NCBI GenBank assembly: GCA_045811525.1
Contig: JBJMTV010000052.1
Span: 1 to 64,000 of the forward strand
Length of the DNA stretch: 64,000 nt
Source: VAZQ01 sp045811525
GTDB lineage: Bacteria; Pseudomonadota; Alphaproteobacteria; Rhizobiales; Xanthobacteraceae
Direction: 5' to 3'
A program made the translations under genes and the position numbers. The notes under the pieces were generated by a model. That model did no database searches. It was given only the letters and a program-made list of their open reading frames with translations, and was not told where the DNA came from. Each line of letters begins with the position of its first letter. The stretch's first letter is position 1. Positions 8,917 to 17,066 of the stretch are shown one piece after another.

Positions 8917-9893
8917 ATGAAACGGCGCGAGTTCATGACGCTGCTCGGCGGCTCGGCGGCATGGCCGTCCGCAGCACGCGCGCAGCCGTCGGCGCTGCCG
9001 ATAACCCTTTTTTGGCTATCCAGTCAACTCGTTATCTAGCGTCCTGTGTGCCGTCGTTCCGCCAAGGCTTGAAGGATGCGGGATACATCGAGGGGCACAA
9101 CGTTGCCATGGAATATCGTTTGGCAGAAGGGCACTACGATCGGCTGCCTCACTTTGTGGCCGATCTGATCGGTCGGCAGGTGGCGATGATCGTTACGTCC
9201 GGCATCGATCCATCGAAGCTGGCAAAAGCAGCGACCACGACGCTTCCAATCGTTTTCATAACCGATGTCGATCCGGTCGAGGCTGGGCTTGTCGCGAGCC
9301 TCAATCGCCCAGGAGGCAATATCACGGGAATTAGCCTGCTTGGCTCGGCATTGGAGGGCAAACGTCTCGGGCTGGTGAGTGACATTGTTTCCGGCACTGC
9401 GCCGATTGGCGTGCTGCTGGACTCGCGCTTTCCTGATGCCGGTCGCCAACTGCGAGAACTGCAAGACTCCGCCAGTGCGATCAAACGACAAATCATTATA
9501 GAGTGGGTCAGTAATGAGCGTGAAATCGAAACCGCTTTCGCGAACATCGCGCGACAACGGGCGGCTGCGCTCCTTGTGGCACAAAACGCCTCCTTCAGTA
9601 ACTTTATGGACCAGCTCGCGGACCTGGCCGGCCGCTATAAACTGCCCGCCATGTACACAGGGCGAGAATTTGCCCAAGCGGGCGGTCTGGTCAGTTACGG
9701 GCCTGACTTTGCGGATGGGTATCGCCACGCAGGACTCTACGCCGCAAAAATTCTCAAAGGGATTAAACCAGCCGATTTACCTGTGATGCAATCCATCAAA
9801 TATCCGCTCGTTATCAATCTCAAGACAGCGAAAGCATTAGGGTTCGAGATCCCAGCCAAAGTGCTTGCTATCGTCGACGAGGCCATCGAATAA
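8917..9893 (+). pseudogene. ABC transporter substrate-binding protein (TrpX/DUF534-like), frameshifted
   Basis: ATG 8917 opens MKRREFMTLLGGSAAWP, the stereotyped leader of this family, but that frame stops at TAG 9040. The rest of the protein (R-Q-G-L-K-D-A-G-Y-I-E-G-x-N-V, then P-I-V-F, and S-x-x-L-N-R-P-G-G-N-x-T-G) continues in another frame to TAA 9893. The frame change must lie near 9010-9045, where the short F-W-L-S-S-Q segment ends. The downstream frame is open for about 310 codons without a credible leader of its own. A sequencing or assembly indel could produce the same picture. Confidence 0.75.
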
Positions 9894-10395
9894 GGATTGC
9901 CTTGCGATCGCTCACAGCCGGTTGTGGCACTTCTCGCACGACCCTAATGCGACGACATGTCTGTACCTGCTGACCTGTAAAGCTATCCGGGTCGTTCATT
10001 TTGCAGCAAATTTGTGCTCCCTGCTGAACCGCTGAGAGGCTGTTGCAACCGCTCGGAACGACTTGGTGTGCGCGGATCACCGGCGTGTCCGTCGGTCGAG
10101 TGCCTCCCCCGTTCAAGACTGCTCCTCCTGAATATTGGGTCGCTGAGGGAAGTGTGTTCAACGAGCTGGGGGGTAGCTGTGGCAGCCGTTCGCACTCCCA
10201 GTGGAGTCAAGGCCCGCGGCAATGCCTGGGCGAGCAGGAGCTGATGAGTCTCTGTTCGATACCCAACCTATGAACTGCGGTGATGACGGCATGCAGCCTG
10301 GGCGAATAATCCGTCTCGGGAGCGAACGCGTTGGCCAATGTTGGTGTTGGATGCGCATGGGTAGGAAGCGCATCACAGGTGAAGGAAGTGGCAAC
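9894..10395. other. Non-coding gap before the aldehyde oxidoreductase operon
   Basis: About 500 bp with only short overlapping frames on both strands, none with recognisable motifs, a ribosome site or family resemblance. It presumably contains the promoter for the pao-type operon. No repeat or strong dyad was seen. It follows a broken gene and precedes a broken leader, so it may itself be decayed coding DNA, but nothing in it could be identified. Confidence 0.4.
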
Positions 10396-10517
10396 GTGCC
10401 AGACGACAACGATTTTGACGTTTCTCGGGTGACGTGTTGATGGGGACCGCCGCTTAGGCGGCGTTGGGCGCCACGCCATCGCCGGCGCATGCGCAATCTT
10501 CTGCTGGAGTTACTTCT
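10396..10517 (+). pseudogene. Decayed Tat leader of the PaoA-type subunit
   Basis: GAAGGAAG (10381-10388) and GTG 10396 start VPDDNDFDVSR; after CGG 426-428 one base is missing, and the next frame reads D-V-L-M-G-T-A-A, stop (TAG 10455), A-A-L-G-A-T-P-S-P-A-H-A-Q. Restoring one base gives S-R-R-D-V-L-M followed by an alanine-rich core and an A-H-A-Q cleavage site, a textbook Tat leader placed like that of E. coli PaoA. Two independent lesions (a -1 frameshift and a nonsense codon) lie in the leader, while the enzyme body downstream stays open. Confidence 0.72.
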
Positions 10518-11045
10518 ATGCCCGAAGCTGTTTGCACTTCGAGAGTCTCCTTATCCGTGAATGGTGAGCTCCAGGCTATCGAGGTCGATACACGGACCAC
10601 GCTCCTGGATCTGCTCCGCGAGCACCTGCATCTCACCGGATCAAAAAAGGGCTGTGATCACGGGCAATGCGGGGCTTGCACCGTCCTCGTCGGCGGTCGG
10701 CGGATGCTCTCCTGTCTCACCCTCGCAGTAATGCACCAGGGCGGCAGCATTACCACGATCGAGGGGCTGGGTACGCCCGACAAGCTGCACCCGATGCAGG
10801 CCGCCTTCGTGAAGCATGATAGTTATCAGTGTGGCTACTGCACTCCTGGGCAGATTTGCTCGGCTGTCGCCGTGCTTGATGAAATCAAGGCCGGTGCACC
10901 GAGCTATGTGACGGCCGACTTGGCAGCGCCGACGAAGGTTACAACGGCCGAGATCCGAGAGCGCATGAGCGGCAACATTTGCCGGTGTGGTGCTTATTCC
11001 AACATCATTGAGGCGGTCACCGAGGTCGCCGGGAGCCGAGCATGA
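10518..11045 (+). CDS. paoA: Aldehyde oxidoreductase [2Fe-2S] subunit (PaoA/YagT-like), leader lost
   Basis: 175 aa from ATG 10518, with GGAG 8 bp upstream; TTG 10464 is another in-frame option. The plant-type [2Fe-2S] motif (C-D-H-G-Q-C-G-A-C, later C) is followed by the helical second cluster domain (Q-C-G-Y-C-T-P-G-Q and N-I-C-R-C-G-A). Many segments match E. coli PaoA closely, e.g. T-T-L-L-D-L-L-R-E-H-L-H-L-T-G. In PaoABC this subunit carries the Tat signal that exports the whole complex; here the signal is disrupted (see the preceding entry). It passes electrons from the molybdenum site to the FAD subunit. ATGA overlap with the next gene. Confidence 0.88.
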   Translation: MPEAVCTSRVSLSVNGELQAIEVDTRTTLLDLLREHLHLTGSKKGCDHGQCGACTVLVGGRRMLSCLTLAVMHQGGSITTIEGLGTPDKLHPMQAAFVKHDSYQCGYCTPGQICSAVAVLDEIKAGAPSYVTADLAAPTKVTTAEIRERMSGNICRCGAYSNIIEAVTEVAGSRA

Positions 11046-11992
11046 AACCCTTCAGCTATGAGGGCGCACGCTCGCCAGCCGATGCTGCAGCCACAGCGGC
11101 GCGTATCCCAGGGGCAAAATTCATCGCGGGCGGTACGAACCTGCTCGACTTGATGAAGCTCCAGATCGAAGCGCCGACACACCTGATCGACGTGAACGGC
11201 CTGGAGCTCGACAGGATCGAACCAACCGCGGATGGCGGGCTGCGCATTGGCGCCCTCGTGCGCAACACTGATCTTGCTGCTCATGAGCGGGTACGGCGCG
11301 ACTACGGCGTGCTCTCTCGAGCGCTCCTTGCTGGCGCAACGGGCCAGCTGCGCAACATGGCCACCACCGCGGGCAACCTGCTCCAGCGCACGCGCTGTCC
11401 GTATTTCTACGACACCAACATGCCTTGCAACAAACGTCAGCCGGGCAGCGGCTGCTCCGCCATTGGTGGCTTCACACGGCACCATGCTGTGGTGGGCGCA
11501 AGTGAAGCCTGCATCGCGACCCATCCGAGCGATATGGCGGTCGCGCTGCGCGCGCTCGACGCGACGGTCGCGACGGTTCGGCCCAATGGAACGGACCGCA
11601 CCATCCCGATCGCGCAATTTCACCGTCTGCCCGGTGACAGCCCCCACATCGAGACGGCGCTTGAGACAGGCGAATTGATCACAGCGGTCACGTTGCCGGC
11701 GCCGGTAGGGGGCAGGCAGATTTACCGGAAGGTTCGCGATCGCGCGTCCTATGCCTTTGCTCTCGTTTCGGTCGCGGCAATCGTGCAGCGTGATGCGACG
11801 GGGCGTGTCGCTTTGGGCGGCGTCGCGCATAAGCCCTGGCGTTTGGAAGAGGCCGAGGCGGAGCTGCCGCGCGGCGCCAAGGCCGTCACCGCCCAATTGC
11901 TGGCCGGCGCCAAGCCGACGGACGACAACGCATTCAAACTGCCGCTGGTTGAACGCACGCTGGCGACAGTTCTGGCGGAAGCACGAGGCTGA
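11042..11992 (+). CDS. paoB: Aldehyde oxidoreductase FAD subunit (PaoB/YagS-like)
   Basis: 316 aa. FAD-binding loop A-G-G-T-N-L-L-D near residue 29 and T-A-G-N-L-L-Q around 109. The PaoB-specific [4Fe-4S] insert is present with C119, C129, C138 and C157 in the T-R-C-P-Y-F-Y-D ... P-C-N-K-R-x-P-G-S-G-C context; ordinary CoxM-type subunits lack it. The start overlaps the paoA stop (ATGA), and paoC starts 4 bp after its stop. The frame is intact and all cluster ligands are kept, which argues that the enzyme body is still, or was recently, under selection. Confidence 0.9.
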   Translation: MKPFSYEGARSPADAAATAARIPGAKFIAGGTNLLDLMKLQIEAPTHLIDVNGLELDRIEPTADGGLRIGALVRNTDLAAHERVRRDYGVLSRALLAGATGQLRNMATTAGNLLQRTRCPYFYDTNMPCNKRQPGSGCSAIGGFTRHHAVVGASEACIATHPSDMAVALRALDATVATVRPNGTDRTIPIAQFHRLPGDSPHIETALETGELITAVTLPAPVGGRQIYRKVRDRASYAFALVSVAAIVQRDATGRVALGGVAHKPWRLEEAEAELPRGAKAVTAQLLAGAKPTDDNAFKLPLVERTLATVLAEARG

Positions 11993-11996
11993 CACG

Positions 11997-14216
11997 ATGA
12001 AATTCGATAATCCCGCCACCACCAATCCCATTGATCAGCTCAAGGTAGTCGGTAAACCGGTCGATCGCATCGATGGAAGGTTTAAGACCACCGGGACCGC
12101 GCCCTACGCCTATGAGCGACATGAGGTGGTGCCAAACCAGGCTTATGGATTTGTTCTGGGCTCCGCTATCGCAAAGGGACGGATCAACGCTATCGACGTG
12201 ACCGCGGCTAAATCGGCGCCCGGCGTCATCGCGATCGTGACGACTCTCGACATGCCCAGGCTTGGCCGCGGGCGCATGAACTATGCGTACCTGTTCGGCG
12301 GCCCGATGATTCAGCACTATCATCAGGCAATCGCGATCGTCGTCGCAAAGACGTTCGAGGAGGCACGGGCCGCCGCCTCCCTGATCCAGGTCGATTATAC
12401 ACAAGAGCCCGGCAAGTACGACTTGGTTGCTGAGGCCAAGAATGCGCCGCTCGTCGGAGCCAGCAGTGGGGAAGGCAGCGGCGGCCCAGCTGTCGACCGC
12501 GTTGGTGATTTCGACGCCGCGTTTGCAGCGGCGCCCGTGAAGCTCGACGCGACTTACACCACGCCTGACGAAAGCCACGCCATGATGGAGCCGCACGCGA
12601 CCATTGCGGCGTGGAACGGCGAGAAGCTCACGCTCTGGACCTCGAACCAGATGATCCAGTGGGGCAAGGAGGACATCGCCACGACGCTGGGAATACCCGT
12701 CGAGAACGTGAGACTCGACTCGCCCTATGTCGGCGGCGGCTTCGGCGTCAAGCTGTTCGTCCGTGCCGATGCCGCGCTCGCGGCTCTCGCGGCTAAAGCG
12801 GCGGGCCGTCCTGTGAAGGTCGCGCTGCAACGTCCCCTGATCATGAACAACACCACGCACCGCGCGGCAACGATCCAGCGCATCCGTATTGGGGCCAATC
12901 GTGCTGGCAAGATCACGGCCATTGCCCACGAGAGCACCTCCGGCAACCTGCCTGATGGCGAGCCCGAGACGGCCGTGGATCAGACCAAGCTCCTGTATGC
13001 CGGCGCCAATCGCATGATAGCGCTACGGCTTGCGGCGCTCGACCTGCCGGAGGGCAACGCCATGCGCGCACCCGGCGAGGCGCCTGGCATGATGGCGCTT
13101 GAGATCGCGATGGACGAGATGGCCGAGAAGCTGGGTATGGATCCGATCGAGTTTCGCATCGCCAATGATACGCAGGTGGACCCTGAGAAGCCGGATCGCC
13201 CCTACTCGTACCGCGACCTGATCGGGTGCCTGCGCCTGGGAGCGGAGCGGTTCGGCTGGCACAAGCGCAATCCGCAGCCCGCTCAGGTGCGTGACGGCCG
13301 TTGGCTCGTAGGGATCGGCGTTGCTGCTGGTTTCCGCAACAACCTGCTCACGAAGTCGGCAGCCCGCGTGCGGCTGGACAGTCGCGGTGTCGTAACTGTC
13401 GAGACCGACATGACCGACATCGGCACCGGCAGCTACACAATCATCGCGCAGACAGCGGCGGAAATGATGGGCGTGCCGCTCGAGCAGGTCCAGGTCCGAC
13501 TTGGCGACTCGGATTTTCCGGTCTCCTCAGGATCGGGTGGGCAATTTGGCGCCAACAACTCGACGGCGGGTGTCTATGCCGCCTGCCTGAAGCTGCGAGA
13601 GGAGATTTCCCAGAAGCTCGGTTTCAATTCGTCGGATGCGCGGTTTGCCGACGGCGAGGTGCGTGCCGGGAACCGTGCGGTGGCGCTTGCCGATGCTGTT
13701 GGCGACGACGGTCTCTCCGCCGAAGACGCGATCGAATATGGCGATCTGGACAAGCGCTTTCAGCAGTCGACTTTCGCCGGCCACTTCGTGGAGGTCGGGG
13801 TTGATGGCGCGACGGGCGAAACGCGCGTACGGCGCATGTTGACGGTCTGTTCGGCAGGACGCATCCTCAACCCCAAGTCTGCGCGGAGCCAAGTCATCGG
13901 TGGAATGACCATGGGCGTGGGCGCCGCTCTCATGGAAGCTCTGGCCGTCGACAAACGGATCGGCTTGTTCGTCAATCATGACCTCGCAAGCTACGAGGTG
14001 CCCGTACACGCCGACATCCCGCATCAGGAAGTGATCTTCCTCGATGAGACGGATGCCACGTCCTCGCCCATGAAGGCCAAGGGCATAGCCGAGCTCGGGA
14101 TTTGTGGCGTCGGTGCTGCGGTTGCCAACGCGGTTTATAACGCGACTGGTATACGCGTGCGCGATTACCCGATCACTTTGGATAAGTTGCTGGAAAGACT
14201 TCCCGACGCGGCATGA
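11997..14216 (+). CDS. paoC: Aldehyde oxidoreductase molybdenum subunit (PaoC/YagR-like)
   Basis: 739 aa from ATG 11997, close to E. coli PaoC (732). Xanthine dehydrogenase-family domains are in order: the G-x-x-x-x-R-x-D-G-x-x-K/T-G-T-A-x-Y start, G-G-G-F-G-x-K near 245, M-R-A-P-G-E-A near 355, then the Q-F-G-A-N-N-S-T region, and the catalytic glutamate in K-G-I-A-E-L-G-I-C-G near 700. It binds the molybdopterin cytosine dinucleotide cofactor and oxidises aldehydes to acids. No paoD/xdhC-type maturation factor follows; the next 790 bp are repeats and non-coding DNA. Confidence 0.92.
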   Translation: MKFDNPATTNPIDQLKVVGKPVDRIDGRFKTTGTAPYAYERHEVVPNQAYGFVLGSAIAKGRINAIDVTAAKSAPGVIAIVTTLDMPRLGRGRMNYAYLFGGPMIQHYHQAIAIVVAKTFEEARAAASLIQVDYTQEPGKYDLVAEAKNAPLVGASSGEGSGGPAVDRVGDFDAAFAAAPVKLDATYTTPDESHAMMEPHATIAAWNGEKLTLWTSNQMIQWGKEDIATTLGIPVENVRLDSPYVGGGFGVKLFVRADAALAALAAKAAGRPVKVALQRPLIMNNTTHRAATIQRIRIGANRAGKITAIAHESTSGNLPDGEPETAVDQTKLLYAGANRMIALRLAALDLPEGNAMRAPGEAPGMMALEIAMDEMAEKLGMDPIEFRIANDTQVDPEKPDRPYSYRDLIGCLRLGAERFGWHKRNPQPAQVRDGRWLVGIGVAAGFRNNLLTKSAARVRLDSRGVVTVETDMTDIGTGSYTIIAQTAAEMMGVPLEQVQVRLGDSDFPVSSGSGGQFGANNSTAGVYAACLKLREEISQKLGFNSSDARFADGEVRAGNRAVALADAVGDDGLSAEDAIEYGDLDKRFQQSTFAGHFVEVGVDGATGETRVRRMLTVCSAGRILNPKSARSQVIGGMTMGVGAALMEALAVDKRIGLFVNHDLASYEVPVHADIPHQEVIFLDETDATSSPMKAKGIAELGICGVGAAVANAVYNATGIRVRDYPITLDKLLERLPDAA

Positions 14217-14471
14217 GCGCGGCGGGTGCAAGCGAGCTGCAAGGAAGAATGATATCTCGCAGGCGCCTGAGTGTGGCTGCTTAGCCACGTCGGCAGACCA
14301 TCCACTGGAATGCCGCCTGTGCCCCGATGTTGCGGATTGCAATCCGGTCCGGTTGCGTACAACACTACCGCACACTCCGTCGGCCGCCAGCTGCAGGCGG
14401 CGTGCATGCGAGCGGCGACAGGCCATGATGCTCCCGCAGCATTGGGCCAGGATTCAAGCGCGGGGGCGCGA
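14217..14471. other. Non-coding region after paoC
   Basis: 255 bp after the paoC stop with no credible reading frame. It contains short GC-rich inverted stretches (for example around 14375-14440) but nothing recognised. A paoD-type maturation gene would be expected here and is absent. Confidence 0.4.
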
Positions 14472-14495
14472 CGAGGCCGGCGTGAGCCGGCCTCG
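14472..14495 (+). terminator. Stem-loop terminator candidate after the pao operon
   Basis: CGAGGCCGGC / GCCGGCCTCG (14472-14481 / 14486-14495) form a perfect 10-bp GC-rich stem with a 4-nt loop, followed by TTCGTTGT. It lies 255 bp after paoC and just before the repeat array. The T-run is weak, so termination efficiency is uncertain. Confidence 0.4.
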
Positions 14496-14525
14496 TTCGT
14501 TGTAGGGCTCGCGAGCTGCGTGGGT

Positions 14526-15000
14526 ACACGGTGTGCGAAGCCCCGGCAGGGGCGTGCACCCACGGCCATGTAACCCTCACACGTTCTCGGTGTACGCCGT
14601 CGACTCTGCGGTGCGCACGGTGCTTTGCACCTTTGCGCACCCTACAAGGAGGCGAGCGCCGGTCAGGCGATAGGCCGCAGGGTGTGCAAAGCCGCGTGAG
14701 CGGCGTGCGCACCATCCGTCGCGCCGCCGTCTCATCTGTGTGCGTGCGCCACCGTGCGCACGGTGCTTCGCACCTTTGCGTTCCCACAAGGTGGCGAGCA
14801 CCGATCACGCGATAGGCCGCAGGGTGTGCAAAGCCGCGTGAGTGGCGTGCGCACATCCGTCGCGCCGCCGTCTCATCTGTGTGCGTGCGCCACGGTGCGC
14901 ACCGTGCTTCGCACCTTTGCGCACCCTACAAGGTGGCGAGCACCGGTCACGCGATAGGCGCCGTAGGGTGTGCAAAGCCGCGTGAGCGGCGTGCGCACTA
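14526..15000. repeat. Tandem intergenic repeat array, about 141-143 bp period
   Basis: About three copies. Each pairs an element like GGGTGTGCAAAGCCGCG / GCGGCGTGCGCACC with an opposite-facing one, GGTGCGCACGGTGCTTCGCA / CCTTTGCGCACCCTAC. Equivalent points fall at 14611, 14752 and 14895. Internal spacers are also conserved (CGTCGCGCCGCCGTCTCATC occurs twice). The array ends exactly where the SDR gene stops (15009). The same family recurs near 35.3, 53.7 and 61.5 kb. It has no CRISPR-like short direct repeats. Confidence 0.88.
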
Positions 15001-15008
15001 TGGTATCG

Positions 15009-15788
15009 CTAGAACGCGCCGGGATATGCGCCGCCATCGATGAGGATGTTCTGCCCCGTGAGATAGCCGGCATGGGCCGAGCACAGGAACGCGCACGCGG
15101 CGCCGAACTCATCCGGTGACCCCAAGCGCTTGGCGGGCAAGGTCGCCATCCGCTCGGCTCGGGCCTGATCAACAGAGATGCCGCGGCTGCGCGCCGTAGC
15201 CTCGACGTTCGAGCGCAAGCGGTCCGTGTCGAAAGCCCCTGGCAGGAGAAAGTTGATGGTGACGTTGGCCGCCGCGACCGAGCGCGCGACACCCGCGAGA
15301 AATGCCGTGAGCCCCGCGCGTGCGCCGGAAGACAGGTCGAGCCCGGGAAGCGGCATCTTCACCGTGCCGGAGGTGATATTGACAATGCGGCCAAATTTTC
15401 TCGCCACCATGGGGTCAATCACTTTCTGCGTGAGCTCGACGGCAACGATCATGTTGGCAATCACGCCCTCGAGCATCTGCTGACGGTTGAGCTGGCGGAA
15501 GTCGCGGAAGGGGGGACCGGCGTTGTTGTTCACGAGGATGTCAGGCTCCGGGCACGCTGCCAGCAACGCGGTCTGCCCTTGCGGCGTCGCGACGTCCGCA
15601 GCGACGGCAACGACATTGGCGTTGGTGGCCTGCCGCAGCTCCGCCGCGGTGGCGTTGAGGACGCTCTCGTTGCGACCGTTGATCACGACATCGCAGCCAG
15701 CGGCCGCGAGCGCATGAGCGCAGGCGCGGCCGAGCCCGCGGCTTGACGCGCATACGATGGCTTTACGGCCGCGTAATCCCAGATCCAT
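15009..15788 (-). CDS. SDR-family oxidoreductase with degenerate active site
   Basis: 259 aa, a classical single-domain Rossmann protein with AGGAGA before its ATG. The cofactor loop is C-A-S-S-R-G-L-G rather than T-G-x-x-x-G-x-G, and V-N-N-N-A-G and the C-terminal L-T-G-Q-N-I-L-I-D-G-G are present. The catalytic Y-x-x-x-K is missing: the position reads L-S-S-G-A-R-A-G-L, with no Tyr and Arg in place of Lys. That matches a known FabG-like SDR subgroup lacking the canonical dyad. It may bind NAD(P) without the usual chemistry. The gene stands alone between a repeat array and an AT-rich promoter region. Confidence 0.85.
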   Translation of the reverse strand: MDLGLRGRKAIVCASSRGLGRACAHALAAAGCDVVINGRNESVLNATAAELRQATNANVVAVAADVATPQGQTALLAACPEPDILVNNNAGPPFRDFRQLNRQQMLEGVIANMIVAVELTQKVIDPMVARKFGRIVNITSGTVKMPLPGLDLSSGARAGLTAFLAGVARSVAAANVTINFLLPGAFDTDRLRSNVEATARSRGISVDQARAERMATLPAKRLGSPDEFGAACAFLCSAHAGYLTGQNILIDGGAYPGAF

Positions 15789-16214
15789 TCAGGTCTCCTC
15801 TGTGTGTCTGCGGTGTTCAAAAGTTAACAGCAGGTAAATGCGAGTTATAATTAATAGGGTGTAAAGACTGGGTTATATTCCTCTGTTCGATAAAGCGGCG
15901 TGAGAAAGCCACGCGGATGTCCAAGTATCGGATGCTATAAGTCCCGGCTTTGCTGCGGTTTTTGCACCTCACGTCGAGCGAAGCTGCTGGCGGATTCGGT
16001 GAGTGCATCGCGAATGTCGCGCGGGCGATCGACGGCGCCTGCCGAACTTGTGCCGCATAAATGCCGGCGCTTGGACATGAACGCCGCAGTCAACGGTAGA
16101 ATGCGGGGGCTGCGCACGAATTGCCGGCGTGTGTGATGGCAAAGCCACGGACTTTCCGGCCGTGCTCGGGTAAATCCCCGAGCCGTGTAATGCGTAACGA
16201 AGAGGGACTGGGTT
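15789..16214. other. Divergent intergenic region with AT-rich island
   Basis: 426 bp between the SDR start and the porin-like gene start. 15825-15895 is unusually AT-rich for this genome (TTAACAG, TTATAATTAATA, GTTATATTCC) and probably carries the leftward SDR promoter. The part near 16150-16214 should hold the outer membrane protein promoter, with AGAGGGA as its ribosome site. Short frames here lack motifs and are not called. Confidence 0.4.
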
Positions 16215-16943
16215 ATGAGGAAACTGCTTCTCGCAACTGTAGCGATGACAGCGACTATCGTCGGCGCGGCGAACGCGGCAGATCTCGGTGTGCGTCAGCC
16301 GCTCTACAAGGGACCGCCACCGCCGCTCGCGTATTATAGCTGGACGGGTTGCTATGTAGGTGCCCATCTCGGCGGTCTATGGGCGCACAAGGACTGGACT
16401 TACGGCGTGCCGGTTTTTCGTGCTGCCGGCGGGCATGATGCCGATGGCGTGCTTGGGGGCGTGCAAGCCGGTTGCAATCTGCAGATGGCGGGCCCCTGGG
16501 TCTTCGGCCTCCAGGGAGATTATGCCTGGACGAACGCCAGCGGAAGCAATGCTGACTCGGCATTCCCGGAGTTTTCCGACCAATCGCAGATCAGATCGCT
16601 CGGATCGGTGACCGCGCGCGCCGGTTACGCATGGGATCGTTTTCTCGGCTATGTCAAAGGCGGCGGCGCCTGGGAGCATGACAATTATGCCTTCCTGTTT
16701 GGCGGCGTGACGACGGCAACGGCGAGCGAGACGCGCGGCGGCTGGACGGTAGGGCTTGGCGGCGAATACGCCATCCTGCCCAACCTGACCGGCTTCATCG
16801 AGTACGACTACTATAATTTCGGCACGCGCACGCTGATCTTCAGCGATGCCAGCGTTGTCGACATCAAGGAGAGCAAGAGCGTGCTCAAGGGCGGCTTGAA
16901 TTTCAAGTTCGGGGGAAGTCCACCCATCGCGGCGCGCTACTGA
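16215..16943 (+). CDS. Omp25/Omp31-type outer membrane beta-barrel protein
   Basis: 242 aa. A signal peptide (1-21, ending G-A-A-N-A-A-D) is followed by the rhizobial pattern: a proline-rich start (Y-K-G-P-P-P-P), Y-S-W-T-G-C-Y-V-G-A-H-L-G-G, then alternating hydrophobic strands with G-L-Q-G-D-Y-A-W, T-A-R-A-G-Y-A-W-D-R, Y-V-K-G-G-G-A-W and a final L-N-F-K-F-G-G. An 8-stranded barrel of the Omp25/RopB class is expected. The protein continues to residue 242 with P-P-I-A-A-R-Y. Probable abundant structural porin-like protein. Confidence 0.88.
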   Translation: MRKLLLATVAMTATIVGAANAADLGVRQPLYKGPPPPLAYYSWTGCYVGAHLGGLWAHKDWTYGVPVFRAAGGHDADGVLGGVQAGCNLQMAGPWVFGLQGDYAWTNASGSNADSAFPEFSDQSQIRSLGSVTARAGYAWDRFLGYVKGGGAWEHDNYAFLFGGVTTATASETRGGWTVGLGGEYAILPNLTGFIEYDYYNFGTRTLIFSDASVVDIKESKSVLKGGLNFKFGGSPPIAARY

Positions 16944-17066
16944 GGCGTGCCTTGCGCCTAATCAGGGAAGTGAGCTCGCGCAGTCTCTCCGCGAGCTCGC
17001 TTTCAGTGTTGAGCGAGCTTCCCGGCCTTGCGGCCGAGGGCAGGGCGGCGATACGGTGCGCTGGCA

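Noticed and set aside
10201..10440. Small plus-strand gene before paoA
   Set aside because: Its last codons are the first half of the broken Tat leader; the rest has no ribosome site or family match.
14526..15000. CRISPR-like interpretation of the tandem arrays and of the 7-bp array at 45.9 kb
   Set aside because: The units are long inverted pairs or uninterrupted heptamers, without 25-40-bp repeats separated by unique spacers, and no cas genes are present.
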